A DNA stretch of 64,000 bases, taken from the NCBI GenBank assembly GCA_902779565.1, contig CACZCD010000003.1, positions 1 to 64,000 on the forward strand, given 5' to 3'. Under the pieces are notes generated by a model. That model was not told the origin of the DNA, ran no database searches, and saw nothing but the letters and a program-made list of their open reading frames with translations. This document shows, piece after piece, positions 42,722-52,800 of the stretch (its first letter is position 1; every line of letters begins with the position of its first letter). Source of the DNA: an uncultured bacterium (GTDB lineage Bacteria; Verrucomicrobiota; Kiritimatiellia; RFP12; UBA1067). Position numbers and translations under genes: made by a program.

Positions 42722-44225
42722 TTTGCAAACACCTCCTAATCTGCCTTCCCACCGCGTTTGCAACGGGCGGCGGAAAGGCGTTTCCGATCATACGGCAAGC
42801 GGCGGTCTTCCGGCTGCCGAAGTTCCAGCTTGAAGGAAATCCCTGTATCCGAGCAATCATCTCCTTCGTAAGTTTTGGAATTCCGGCGAAATCCCGCTCC
42901 GGCGGCTCATTGGCTATGCCAAGCCCGTCAACGCCAAGCTCCATCCACGCCCGGCGCGCGCGCGTCGGCCCGAGGTCCGGCCCCCCGTGCTTCTTGCTTC
43001 CGCCAACAATGGTCGGGGCAATCTTGTCGGCCCTCGCAACCCAGGCGTCAAGGCCCTTCCATCCGTTCGCGCCCATGAGGTCTCGCAACGCCACGCCAAC
43101 CGAAGGCGCGGCCCGGCGACTGGCAGATGGGTAGTGGAACTCGCCTACTTCATCGTTCCTTATTCCAACGATCACCACCCTCGGACGTATCTGCGGAACG
43201 CCAAAGTCACTCGCCTGAAGCAGTTTGATGTCGGCACGATAGCCCAGACGCCGAATCGAATCCAAAATGGAGTTGCGATATGCGTCAAACTTCGGATCGA
43301 GGAATCCACGCACATTCTCCAACATCACTGCACGCGGACGGATCTCGGCAATCAGCCTTATCGCCTGAGGGAAAAGATCTCTTTCGTCTTCTTCACCCAG
43401 CTGTTTAGACGCAACGGAGAACGGCGGGCACGGTACGCCGCCCGCAAGCAGGTCAACACCCTTGTACGGCGTTCCGTCAAAATCGTGGACGTCGCCGCAG
43501 ATGACGTTCCATTCCGGCCTGTTCTCCCGCAGAACCTTGCAGTATTCGTCTTCGTACTCGACAAGCGCAACATGACGGAACCCGGCACGGTCAAGGCCAA
43601 GTGCCTGCCCCCCCGCACCTGCGCATATCTCCACGCACGTCAGTTCGCCGTCCTTCTTCGCCTCATCGACAAGTCCACGCGCGACTTGCAGCCCATAATC
43701 AAACCCGTAGTTCGCTTGAAAGAAATCCCCCTGTACCGGATTGAAGGTTGTCGCCGACTTCCACTTCTGGAAGTACGGCTTGAGGCTGTCGAATACGTAG
43801 GGCATGGACCTGCCGCCGGTGACAGGATAGGGCTTCGAGTAGAACGCCGCATCAATCTTCACGCACGGGCAGCGCGAAGAGCAGACAAACACCTCCGCCG
43901 CCCTGTCGCCCAGCAGCTTCGCGGGCGTCGATTCCTCGTGGAGCTCGTAAAGCGCATACCTCTCTCCATGCGGTTTCGCGGCAAGGCTGTAGCCGTTCCT
44001 TTTCAGCCACGCGCCATCGACATCCTCCTTGAAGCGGGCCTTGAACGCGAAGTTCCGCCGCCCTTCCGCAAACAGCACAATGCCAGAGACCGCCTCATGA
44101 AAAGCCAACTTGCCGCATGGGGGCAGAGGCAGGTTGTAGAACCGCCTCTCGGCGATCCACGCTTCGTTCTCCGGCCTGTACGTGCCGACAACTATCGTTT
44201 TTGAAATGCTTCTTCTCTTCGCCAT
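42711..44225 (-). CDS. DNA (cytosine-5-)-methyltransferase
   Basis: 504 residues from ATG 44225 (AAGG upstream). Residues 190-500 carry the C5-methyltransferase motifs: CVEICAGAGGQALGLDRAG (I), GGVPCPPFS with the catalytic Cys (IV), MLENVRGFLDP (VI), QASDFGVPQIRPRVVIVG (VIII), and RMIGNAFPPPVANAVGRQI (X). The 190-residue N-terminal extension is unassigned. It is paired with an NgoMIV-like nuclease, so it should protect GCCGGC. The promoter is TGGTATAAT at 44264-44256; a TGTGACC-N14-GTGTT element lies further upstream. Confidence 0.92.
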   Translation of the reverse strand: MAKRRSISKTIVVGTYRPENEAWIAERRFYNLPLPPCGKLAFHEAVSGIVLFAEGRRNFAFKARFKEDVDGAWLKRNGYSLAAKPHGERYALYELHEESTPAKLLGDRAAEVFVCSSRCPCVKIDAAFYSKPYPVTGGRSMPYVFDSLKPYFQKWKSATTFNPVQGDFFQANYGFDYGLQVARGLVDEAKKDGELTCVEICAGAGGQALGLDRAGFRHVALVEYEDEYCKVLRENRPEWNVICGDVHDFDGTPYKGVDLLAGGVPCPPFSVASKQLGEEDERDLFPQAIRLIAEIRPRAVMLENVRGFLDPKFDAYRNSILDSIRRLGYRADIKLLQASDFGVPQIRPRVVIVGIRNDEVGEFHYPSASRRAAPSVGVALRDLMGANGWKGLDAWVARADKIAPTIVGGSKKHGGPDLGPTRARRAWMELGVDGLGIANEPPERDFAGIPKLTKEMIARIQGFPSSWNFGSRKTAACRMIGNAFPPPVANAVGRQIRRCLQNEA

Positions 44226-44255
44226 CGTTTCAGCCTTTTCAGCCTTTTGCCCGAT

Positions 44256-44264
44256 ATTATACCA
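44256..44264 (-). promoter_or_regulatory. Extended -10 promoter of the R-M system
   Basis: TGGTATAAT on the minus strand, 31 nt before the methyltransferase ATG. Confidence 0.6.
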
Positions 44265-44366
44265 AAAAACGGTGGCAGACCTCATAGGGAAGAGAAACAA
44301 ACGCCGTCCCTACCGGTTTTTCAACGGATCTGTGGACATTTTCTTGAGAATTGTTTCCACCTTATT

Positions 44367-44392
44367 AACACGCAACCCGTCGCAAGGTCACA
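44367..44392 (-). promoter_or_regulatory. Bipartite promoter-like element F (upstream of the R-M system)
   Basis: TGTGACC (44392-44386), 14 bp, GTGTT (44371-44367) on the minus strand. Its spacer (TTGCGACGGGTTGC) is close to that of the copy at 49733-49758 (TTTCGACGGAAAGC). No long gene starts directly downstream except the R-M pair. Confidence 0.6.
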
Positions 44393-44413
44393 CGTCGAGC
44401 GTCTGAAATACGC

Positions 44414-44497
44414 TTATTCGGCGTTGAGGTAGTATTTGGTGAGGAACGGAAAGTGCTTCTTGTCGAATTCGGCGATCAGCGAGTCGAATGGCGTCAT
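44414..44497 (-). CDS. Possible 27-residue peptide or gene remnant
   Basis: ATG 44497 to stop 44414, encoding MTPFDSLIAEFDKKHFPFLT and seven more residues, with AAGGAAGG upstream. Codon use is GC-rich as in neighbouring genes. The final LNAE codons coincide with a 13-bp sequence found also at 49783-49795. It could be a real small gene or the decayed end of a larger one. Confidence 0.25.
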   Translation of the reverse strand: MTPFDSLIAEFDKKHFPFLTKYYLNAE

Positions 44498-44523
44498 GCC
44501 ACTGTTTCCCTTCCTTGATGGTT

Positions 44524-44655
44524 TCAGTTGAGTACGAAATCGACCGAGGCGGCATTGGAAATATTGCCGAGGACGAGGTTTGGGCCGAGGGCCTCCCGGA
44601 CGCGCCCGGCGCGGTCGGGGACGCTGCCGGGGTCGGATGCAATGGCCTCTCGCAT
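44524..44655 (-). CDS. Possible 43-residue peptide or gene remnant
   Basis: ATG 44655 to stop 44524, MREAIASDPGSVPDRAGRVR at the start. AGGGAG directly abuts the ATG. Third-codon bases are mostly G/C, as in real genes here. It lies directly after the 730-aa gene and in a different frame from the next mini frame. No homologue is recognised. Confidence 0.25.
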   Translation of the reverse strand: MREAIASDPGSVPDRAGRVREALGPNLVLGNISNAASVDFVLN

Positions 44656-44668
44656 CTCCCTTTTCTAC

Positions 44669-46861
44669 TTAGCCAATCAACTGATTCAGCTGCATGACGC
44701 AGGAGGTAGCCGCCGACCAGTGCCGCGCTTCCAGCCCTATGGCCATCTCCTGCAGCTTGGTAAGTCCGTCCCTGTTCTTGTTTTGGAGTTCACGCGACTT
44801 GTCGATCGACGCCTCCATGGCGTCATCGAACAGCTTCGCGCGCGGGTCGGCGGCGAGACCACGGGCGCCGTCCGAAATCTCCGGGTGTATGGCGAAGAGC
44901 AGATCCGCGGCGGTGCCAACGAACGCCGAGTAGTCGTCGGCACCTTTGACCGACTCAAGTTCTGCCTTGTCGGTGATCATCGCATTCGTCTTGGCGACGA
45001 ACTGGAAGAACTGCTCGGCGAGCTTCTTGCCGTCACCGGCCTTCGCCGCGTCAACAAGAGCCTTGGCGTCGAAGGCTGTTACCGTCTTGAGCGCAATCTT
45101 GACGTGCATGACATCGACATTGCCCGCCATGACCTTGGCGAGGAAGGCCTTCTTCTGCGCGGGGTCGAGCGCGGAGGATTCGATTTCCGTGGCCGCCTTG
45201 CGGCAGAGCGACAGCCACTTCTTCTCGATCCGGTCGAGAATCGCCACCTTGCACTCGTCCGCAGTAAGCGCCTTTTCGACGGAATGTGCGTCTTTCAACA
45301 TCTTGTCCGTCGCCTCGACGAGGGTTTTGGCGAACATGTCCTTGATGCCCTGCGTCAACGGGATGCCGTATTGGTCGGCGATCTGCTGAAGCTTCCCCTC
45401 CAGCTCGCCCTTCGCCTGATCCCTGGCGATGTCGATGTTCTTGAGCGTCGTGTTGACGCGCTCGAACTGCTGGGCGAGCCCTGCCTTGAAGTCCTCCGCC
45501 AGTTTCGCGAAGTCATTGTCGGTGACGGCCGTCGCGAACCGGTCCAAGAATCCGTTCGCGACCGTGTGCGCGACGGCGAACTTGATGGTGCCCAGATTCG
45601 GATGTCCCCCCTCAATGGGCGGGAGCTTGTCAACGTAGTCTTCCGCGATGCACCTGAAAACAAGCTTTGCCGCCTGGCGGCGCAGCTCCACCGGACTCTT
45701 CGCGTCCAGGCCGGCATAGTTCTTGATCTTGTCGAAGGGCATCTTCAAGATGCGGTAGTCGTCAAGGGCCCGGTTCTCCTCGCCCTTGCCGACGCCGAGG
45801 GCGTCGTAGAGTCGTACGCCCATGCGCCCGTAGGAGGTGCTGCTGTCGTCCATCATCATTTCCATTCCAATCCGCCGCGTGATGTGGGACTTTACGGTCA
45901 ATTTGAACGCATTGTCGCATTCGGCATCGAACTCCTCCTTCGACATATTTTTGTCTAGCAGCTTGTCGAGATTGGACTTGAGGGTTTCGAGAGCCTTCGC
46001 GGCATTCTCGTCATTGAGGGCTTCCGGCCCGAACATGGTCTTGAGGAGGTCCTCCGCCTCGTTCGCAGTCACTTCAACGAGGGAGCACCGCTCGAAGAAG
46101 TCCTTGCTTTCCTCAGTGAATTCCGTGGCCAGGGTGTTGAGCCTGTCGTTCACGGCATCGCCGCAGGAAACGGAGGTGTCATTGAGAATCGCCACTGCCT
46201 TGTCGACGGCCTTTGCCACGAGCCTGGGTGCCATGTGTTCTGGCACGCCCCTCGCGCGGAACAGCGACTCCATCCGCACTGCGGCGGCGACCCGCGGCGC
46301 GGCGACGTCATTGAGCGCCTCTTTCATGCCGTCCTTGGTATTCGGGTACTTTCCTTCCTTGACGAGCTTCAGGACCTCGGCTTGGACCTTCGCATGGTCG
46401 AGCTTGATGCCGGTGACGCCCATGCGGAACTCGAGCCATTGTTGGGCGGTGACAATCGCGACGTCGAAGTCCAACTTGAATTGCCGGACAAGGGCACTTT
46501 CCGCAGCCAGCGCGCCCTTGTCGCCAAGCGCCTGGTTCACGGCGCGGATGGTTCGCGCGGTGAGGGGGACGGGGGCCTTCCCGTCGCCGAGCGCCTTCGC
46601 GGCGATGTCCCGCGCAGCATAGCCGTACTCCCGCGTGATGGCGTAGAGGAAGGCGCTGCGCGCGCCGGCGATCTGGTCGGCACGCGCACCTTTCGTGCCA
46701 AGGGAGGTTGTGGTCGCGAGACCGTCGCCGGCCTTGACGAGCCGCACCGTGCGGTCGCCGATCTTCCCGCCCTTTTCCTCGGCCGCGGCGGCCAGATCGA
46801 GGAACGCCTGATAGGTCGTCCCGGCTCCGTTCATGTGGATATTGTTGTCAAGCATGCCCAT
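44669..46861 (-). CDS. Unrecognised 730-aa protein, candidate secreted effector
   Basis: 730 residues from ATG 46861 (AAAGGAAGACAAACA). No signal peptide or membrane segment. Near residue 100 it has PVPLTARTIRAVNQAL, matching KPLTARRILAVKAAI of the 930-aa protein and related motifs in the 1780- and 1432-aa proteins. The remainder is long amphipathic helices rich in Ala, Lys and Glu with no catalytic motif I recognise. It starts 45 bp after the 930-aa gene. A degenerate copy of the shared box (GCATCC-N14-GCAAA) lies in that gap. Confidence 0.7.
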   Translation of the reverse strand: MGMLDNNIHMNGAGTTYQAFLDLAAAAEEKGGKIGDRTVRLVKAGDGLATTTSLGTKGARADQIAGARSAFLYAITREYGYAARDIAAKALGDGKAPVPLTARTIRAVNQALGDKGALAAESALVRQFKLDFDVAIVTAQQWLEFRMGVTGIKLDHAKVQAEVLKLVKEGKYPNTKDGMKEALNDVAAPRVAAAVRMESLFRARGVPEHMAPRLVAKAVDKAVAILNDTSVSCGDAVNDRLNTLATEFTEESKDFFERCSLVEVTANEAEDLLKTMFGPEALNDENAAKALETLKSNLDKLLDKNMSKEEFDAECDNAFKLTVKSHITRRIGMEMMMDDSSTSYGRMGVRLYDALGVGKGEENRALDDYRILKMPFDKIKNYAGLDAKSPVELRRQAAKLVFRCIAEDYVDKLPPIEGGHPNLGTIKFAVAHTVANGFLDRFATAVTDNDFAKLAEDFKAGLAQQFERVNTTLKNIDIARDQAKGELEGKLQQIADQYGIPLTQGIKDMFAKTLVEATDKMLKDAHSVEKALTADECKVAILDRIEKKWLSLCRKAATEIESSALDPAQKKAFLAKVMAGNVDVMHVKIALKTVTAFDAKALVDAAKAGDGKKLAEQFFQFVAKTNAMITDKAELESVKGADDYSAFVGTAADLLFAIHPEISDGARGLAADPRAKLFDDAMEASIDKSRELQNKNRDGLTKLQEMAIGLEARHWSAATSCVMQLNQLIG

Positions 46862-46882
46862 TGTTTGTCTTCCTTTATTTGG

Positions 46883-46907
46883 TTTGCTGTTCTCTTCGAA
46901 AGGATGC
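46883..46907 (-). promoter_or_regulatory. Degenerate bipartite element D (730-aa gene)
   Basis: GCATCC (46907-46902), 14 bp, GCAAA (46887-46883). It shares CCTTTCGA with the copy at 49758 but has lost the TGTAA and GTGTA cores, so it may be inactive; the gene can be read from the 930-aa promoter. Confidence 0.35.
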
Positions 46908-49699
46908 TACCGCAGGCGCTGAGCGAAGGCCACATCGGTGACGACGGGCGTTTCGGGGGTGAGGTCGAGCGTGAGGCGCTCCTGAATCTGCGCCTTGCCG
47001 AACGTGTTGTCGATCCCCTCGCCCCTCTTGCCGTCGCCCGTCTCGAGCTTCGTGTCGAGCGTGATGGTGAGCACGGCCGAACGGCCGTCATCGGCGACTT
47101 TGAGGTCGAATGTCAACGACGGTTCGAAAAGCAGGGTCTCATAGAGCCCGCTCATCATGTTGCGGTTCACGAAAAGATTCGCGCCCGGCTGTTCGTGCAG
47201 CACATCCACGCCATTGCGGCCTTGGCACGGGACATGGTTGGAGAGCTGCACGACGTCGCCGGGGCCGGCCTGGTTCATGAGAACCGAGAGCGCCTTCTGC
47301 GCCTTTTCTTCGGGAAGCGCCCTCTTGAACGCGGCGATGACGGCCTCCCTCTGCTGGCCTGATTCCACGCTCGGATCTTTCTTGAAGAACTTGCCGTTGA
47401 TGATGTAGGTGTTGCGGTGCGCATCCTGGAAGAAGGTCTCGAAAATGGGAGTTCTCTGTCCGTTCTCGATGTGGAACTTCGTCTCGTCGGCGAGACTACC
47501 CTCGATGAACGCACTGTGGCGGCGGGCGAAGGTCTGCGCCAGGTCTTTCATCTTGTGCTTGTCCTCGAACGAGAAATCGCGCCAGTCCTTGATGTTCTTG
47601 GCGAGGTCGGCGATGCGATTCGCGGCGTCGGCGGCTTTCGGGCCGGCGAGCGGCGACTTGGCGATGTAGGCCGCCAGGTACGCCAGGTTCTTCGCGTACA
47701 TTCCCGCGCCGTGCTGCGCCAAGAGCGTCGCGCCGGCGGCGAGGGCGGCCTTGTTGAGCTTCACGCCGAGCTTCTTCGCCGCATCGCCGAGGACCTTCTT
47801 CGCGGTGGCGTTGTCGAGGTTCGCGACAGGCTTCTCGAACTTCATCGGCGTGCTCGTGACCTTGCCTTCCGTATCGACGGTCGCGGTCCACTCGAAGCGG
47901 AACGGCAGCTCGGCGGGGCTCGTGTACTTGATCGTGACGGCGCCGGTATTCGCGTCCTTCGAGAGCGTCATGTCGACGGGGGCGTGCTCGTTCGAGGCGA
48001 TGCCGTATCCGACGAGTCCGTCGCGCAGGTTGCCGAGGCCCGCCTGCGAGAGCATCATGATCACGGACGACGCCTGCTCGCGGTGGACGGCGCCGCAGAG
48101 GTTCTCGACCTTGTCGGCGATCGTCTGGATCGCGGCAAGGCCGGCCTCCGACCCGTTCGCCTTGTGGAACGAACCGTCCGGGAAGCTGCAAAGGAAGCCG
48201 CGGTCTTCGCCGAGGATGTTCTGCTGGCCCCCGACGATGCTGTAGTTGGCGGGACGGTCCATGTCGGCTGCAAGCTGGCTGCGCGCGCCACGCGTCGTGC
48301 CGTCGAAGGCCTCAAGTTGCAGCGTGCCGGTGGCGAAGTACCGGGGAATCGGCGGCTGCTTGCCGCCCTGCGCGGCGACCAACGCCTCTTCGACCGTGCA
48401 GCCAGTCTCTTCCAGCAAGGCCAGCATGCGTTCCGAACATTCAGGAGGATACTTCGCCTCGATGTCCTCGCCCTCGTTGCCGCGGATCTCGAAATGCCAT
48501 CTCTTGAGCAGCGCTCCGACTGCGCCGAGCGTCTTTTCCCTGGCCTCCGGGAAGCAGATCTTCACGAACGCCTTCACCGTGAGCTCCCCCTTGGCCACGA
48601 GTGCGGCAAGCTTGTCGAGGTTCTTCATGACGCGGGCAAGGACAATGCCTTTGTTGATGGTGGAGATTTGGTCCCCAGGACGCCTGAAGAGCGGCAGACG
48701 CGCAATGGCGACATCCGTCACGAGCGGGAACGCCGTGTCGAGAGCCGCATAGAATGCGGCGCGCTTCGCGGGCGGGATGTTCGCCACCGTCTGGGTGAAG
48801 GACCAGCCGAGCCCACGTCCGAAAAAGCGCGTGGCGGCGTTGTTCTCCATGCCGAAGACCTTTTCCGGATCCTGCTCGGCGAGATTGAGCGAGGCGTTGC
48901 TGGCGATTTCCTCGAAGATGAACCTTTCCATGCCGCGCTGCATATCGGGCTTGAAATACGAATCATTGGCGTTGAGGATGGTCTTCGGCATGCCTTCCTG
49001 GTAGTTCTTCCCGGTCGCGTCGAGCGTCGCCTTGGTCGCGGTGTACCAGGTTGCAAAGCTGTCGAGCAGGCGCAGCCCTTCGCGGAAGTTCGCCGCGCTT
49101 TTCAGGAAGCGTCCGCCGTAGCCCAGGAGCCGGTTCGCCTTGGAGCCGGGCGTCGTGAGCGCTTCGAGCGCTTCGAACTCTGCGCAGTTGTTCACCTCGG
49201 CGTAGAAGTGCGCGGCGCGGGCGAGCTTGGGCAGCTCCGCCTTCGTGTAGCCCATTCCGAGCGCGGTGGCCTTGACCTCCGGCGAGAACGTCTCGAGCCG
49301 GATCTTCGCCGCACGCGCCTTGGCCGTGCCGTCCGCGTCGATCGCGGCCTTGACGGCGAGGATGCGCCGCGCCGTGAGAGGCTTGCCGGCGTTGTAGTCG
49401 TCCATGATCATCGCCTCCTTCACCGAGTCTGGTATCTTCGACTCGCCGCCGAACATGTCGATGATCGCCTTCTTGAAATAATCACGGGTGCGGTCGTTCA
49501 CCCTGTATTCGTCGCGCGTGCGCAGCCACTTGTGGACCTCGTCCGTTTCCGAGTGGGTGACGGCCAAAACCCTGTGGCCGTCGAGCCTGTTGACGTGCGC
49601 GTCGGCGACCGCCTTCACCTGGTTTGCGTCGTGCCGCTCCTGCGCGAAGCTCACGAAAGACTTGAATATGCTGTTATATCCGTTGATGTCGAGTGTCAT
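46907..49699 (-). CDS. Unrecognised 930-aa protein sharing a module with the 1780-aa protein
   Basis: 930 residues from ATG 49699 (AGGAGAAAACACT). No signal peptide. Residues about 135-640 align with the last 490 residues of the 1780-aa protein: GYxxAELP, YGGRF-x2-SA-x-NF, TRFFGRG, IPP-x-KR, then ADK-x3-LCG-x-VH-x2-Q-x-SSV and EH-x-P. The N-terminal part has KPLTARRILAVKAAI (about 112). A further 290 residues follow the shared module, including CQGRNGVDVLHEQPGANLF. No catalytic motif is recognised. It has its own TGTAACC-N14-GTGTA element. Confidence 0.75.
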   Translation of the reverse strand: MTLDINGYNSIFKSFVSFAQERHDANQVKAVADAHVNRLDGHRVLAVTHSETDEVHKWLRTRDEYRVNDRTRDYFKKAIIDMFGGESKIPDSVKEAMIMDDYNAGKPLTARRILAVKAAIDADGTAKARAAKIRLETFSPEVKATALGMGYTKAELPKLARAAHFYAEVNNCAEFEALEALTTPGSKANRLLGYGGRFLKSAANFREGLRLLDSFATWYTATKATLDATGKNYQEGMPKTILNANDSYFKPDMQRGMERFIFEEIASNASLNLAEQDPEKVFGMENNAATRFFGRGLGWSFTQTVANIPPAKRAAFYAALDTAFPLVTDVAIARLPLFRRPGDQISTINKGIVLARVMKNLDKLAALVAKGELTVKAFVKICFPEAREKTLGAVGALLKRWHFEIRGNEGEDIEAKYPPECSERMLALLEETGCTVEEALVAAQGGKQPPIPRYFATGTLQLEAFDGTTRGARSQLAADMDRPANYSIVGGQQNILGEDRGFLCSFPDGSFHKANGSEAGLAAIQTIADKVENLCGAVHREQASSVIMMLSQAGLGNLRDGLVGYGIASNEHAPVDMTLSKDANTGAVTIKYTSPAELPFRFEWTATVDTEGKVTSTPMKFEKPVANLDNATAKKVLGDAAKKLGVKLNKAALAAGATLLAQHGAGMYAKNLAYLAAYIAKSPLAGPKAADAANRIADLAKNIKDWRDFSFEDKHKMKDLAQTFARRHSAFIEGSLADETKFHIENGQRTPIFETFFQDAHRNTYIINGKFFKKDPSVESGQQREAVIAAFKRALPEEKAQKALSVLMNQAGPGDVVQLSNHVPCQGRNGVDVLHEQPGANLFVNRNMMSGLYETLLFEPSLTFDLKVADDGRSAVLTITLDTKLETGDGKRGEGIDNTFGKAQIQERLTLDLTPETPVVTDVAFAQRLR

Positions 49700-49732
49700 A
49701 GTGTTTTCTCCTATAAGATCTTCTGCCTTGAA

Positions 49733-49758
49733 TACACGCTTTCCGTCGAAAGGTTACA
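49733..49758 (-). promoter_or_regulatory. Bipartite promoter-like element B (930-aa gene)
   Basis: TGTAACC (49758-49752), 14 bp, GTGTA (49737-49733) on the minus strand; 34 nt from GTGTA to the ATG, the same as at 41817. Confidence 0.65.
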
Positions 49759-49801
49759 CGGGCAGGCGTGGTTTTTTGGACCATTCGGCGTTGAGTCGGC
49801 T

Positions 49802-52800
49802 TCATACTGCCGCTCCCGTGGGTGCAACGACATTCATCTGCGTTGTCGTGGAAGTGCCGTCAAGGGCGATTGCGCACTCCCAGCTGAACTTGATCGGGAA
49901 GCCCGCCGGCTCGGAGTAGCGCACCGTGATGACGCCGGTCTCCTCGTTCTTCAGGAGCGTGTAGGTGAGCGGCGTATGCTCGGTCGTGCTGTATCCCTGC
50001 GCGCGGAAAGCGTCCAGGATGCCGGTTTCGCCCGCCTGCGTGAGCGCAAAGTAAACCGAGCTGAGCTGCGTCAGGTGAACCGGCCCGCAGAGCTCCGCGA
50101 TCTTGTCGGCGATGGCGTTCGCCTGATCCTGGTTGGAGCTTGTGAGCGTGGTGCCGTCCGGGAAATTGACTTTGAAGACGTTCTGCTCGTCGGTAAAAAT
50201 CTCCTTGCCGTCCGAAATCGACACCGGACTCGCGGGACGCAGCAGGTCGAGGACGCACTGCGCACGGCCACCTTTGGCGGTGCCGTCCAGTTCGGATATG
50301 CCGCCGTTCGCCGGGGCGATGTAAGGAGCCCTCGGGAGCCTCTGCCCGTTCAGGATCGCCTCCGCGCACTCATCGATGGTGCGTCCGGAGGTCTGCATCA
50401 TGAGGTTGAACTGGAAGAACTTGCCCACGTTTCCGCCCAACCTGTTCATCAGGACTTGCTCCTGAAGCCCGGTCAGCGTCTGGCCGATCTGCAAGAACGT
50501 CATCGCCGCCGCGCCAGGAATGTCGGTGAGGAAACGTTCGCAGAACGTCGCCTTCGTGAGCGTACCGGCCGCCTTCATTTCGGCGATGGCGTCCAGGTTG
50601 GCGAGGATGCGCGCGATCATTTCGACGTTGGAGCTGCGGTGGTAGTTCGCATCTACGCCCGCCTGCGTCGTGGCGAGCGGCGCGATGAGGTCGAACACCT
50701 CATATACGAGGGTTCGCTTTTCCGGCGGAATCTGCGCCATGGTGTTGGTGCTGGCTGTGGAGTAGCCGCGGCCGAAGAAGCGCGTCACGGGGTTGTGCTC
50801 CATGTCGAACACGGCGTTGGGATCGTCTGTCGCAATGGGCAGCGACTCGTCGATCGCGAGGTGTTCGAAGATGAATTTCTCGTAGGCGTATTCCGCTCCG
50901 CTCGTGAAGTAGCTCGGATCGGCGTTCAAGGCGGTGAGGCTGACGCCGGCGCCGACCCGTCCGTTGAGCACGCGCTTCGGCTCGACTTCCGCATCTCTGG
51001 CGGCGAGCCAGGTCTTGAACTGCCCAAGCAGCTTGAGACCGGCCTTGAAGTTCTCCGCCGACGCGGTGAAGCGTCCGCCGTAGGCGAAAAGGCGCCGCGC
51101 CGCGCTATGCTGGTCGAGGGCGGCGATTCGCGCCTCGGTCTCGGTGCAGCCTGTCGCCTCGCGGTAGATGTCCGCAACGCGCTGGAGCATCGGAAGCTCC
51201 GCGGGCGCGTATCCGCGCGACAGCGCCTTGCCCGCTGCCGAAGAGCCGGGAACGTCGAAGCCGTCACCAGCAAGCGAAATCTCGAACGCCTTCCTGCTCA
51301 GCGCCTCCTCGCTCGCGGCGAGCGCGGCGTCGCGGAAGTCGAGCGTGACGAGGAACGCCTTGAGTTCGGCGCTCTGCTCTGCCGTAAGGCCTACGGAGTG
51401 TTTCCTGAAAAGCGCCGGCGCACGCTTAAGCGCGGCTTCGGCGATTGCGCGCTGTTCGGCCGTGGCCTTGTTCTCGCGAACTGCGCGGGCGGTCTCCCTG
51501 TCAAGCCATTCGAGGTAGAGATCGGAGCGTATCGTACCGAGAATGCGCAGCGCGAGCGCGATGTTGGCGGCTGACTTGTTCGCCGCAAGAGCCCTCTGCG
51601 TATCGACGGGGACGGGATTCCTGTTCTGGTCGATTCCGCTGCTGTAGGTAACGTATTCGATGTTGTAGCGTTCTTGCTCTTCGGCCCCTGCCGCATCCAC
51701 GCCGGCGAATCGTCCGTCTGCGGCGAGCTGGACGGCCGCTTCCTTCAGGCTTGCGCCGCAAACGTCGGTGAACGCCATGTTGAGAAGCGACGTGAGAACG
51801 GCATAGTCGCCGTTGTCCATCGACGCGCGCTTGTCCTCCGAGAGTTCCTCTTCGATCGCGGCGTTGAGCGTTGACGCTACGATATTAATGACCATGAACA
51901 CCTGCTTGTCGCTCATCCCGACGATTTTTTCCGGGACGAGATTGGTCTTCGCGAAGTTCAGCATGTTCGCCACGTCTGCGCGGGCGAGGATGCGCGCGGT
52001 GGCGGCGGGCAGTTCGGCGTCCTTGAAGGTGCTCTCGGAAAGCGTGGCGGCGCGAATCTGCGTCTTGCACGCCTCGGAAACCGGCAGCGTATCGATCTGC
52101 GCGAGGAACGCGACCTTCTTCGAGATGAAGGAATCGACGCGCGCATTGGCGTTCTCGGCGATCAGCTCGAGGTTGAACGTCCTGTAGTCCGTCGCGGGAT
52201 TCCTGAGCACGTCGCGGAGATCGGCGCGGTCGAACGCCAGCGTGCCGCCGTGAATGGCCACGGCGTCGGTTCGCAGGTGGCTGCGCACGAACGCCTCGTC
52301 GAGACCGGTCCTCTCTACGATCTCGCGCAGCGCCCTTTCGGGGGCCTCCACATCCGCCTTTTCGATAGAGCCGTAGGCCTTGGCCACGACAAGCGCGTCC
52401 TCGGCGTACTTTTCGAGAACGGCGGCTACGGCGGCGCGCACGTCGCGCCGTCCCACTACCGCCGAACGGAACGCCGTCGTCAATTCCTCGGAAATCGCGG
52501 CGTTGTGCGCGAAGAGGGTGCTGCGGCACCAGCTTGCCGTTTCGGCCCCGATTACGATGTTGTTCTTCGCGGCGAGGCCGGTCAGGAAGCGTTCGCACGC
52601 GTGATTCGCTCCAATGTCCGCAAACTGCTGGCGCACCATTGAGCGGAGATCCGACGGCAAGACAGGACCTGCGCTCTCGCGGATCTTGTTCGCGATGGCG
52701 CGTCCGTTCGCGCTGGTCATCAGCTTCTCCTTCGCTTCCAAGGAAAGGTCGTCCATCCCGAGGTCGCGGAACGCCTCCCCGACGGCGAATGCGTAGGCCG

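Larger units (their letters stand above)
44226..44668. other. Gap between the R-M system and the 730-aa gene
   Basis: 443 bp with no full-length gene. It contains, from low to high coordinates: the methyltransferase promoter (44256-44264), a 9-codon open frame at 44312-44339, a bipartite effector-type box (44367-44392), and two mini frames of 27 and 43 codons (44414-44497, 44524-44655). The mini frames and box look like remnants of a further effector gene. Confidence 0.55.

Noticed and set aside
47417-51574. Very long open frame on the plus strand (about 1385 codons)
   Set aside because: It is exactly antisense to two long minus-strand genes with good Shine-Dalgarno sites and shared protein motifs, and its product is Arg/Val/Leu-rich with no family motif. 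GC-rich third positions of the real genes suppress stops in this antisense frame.
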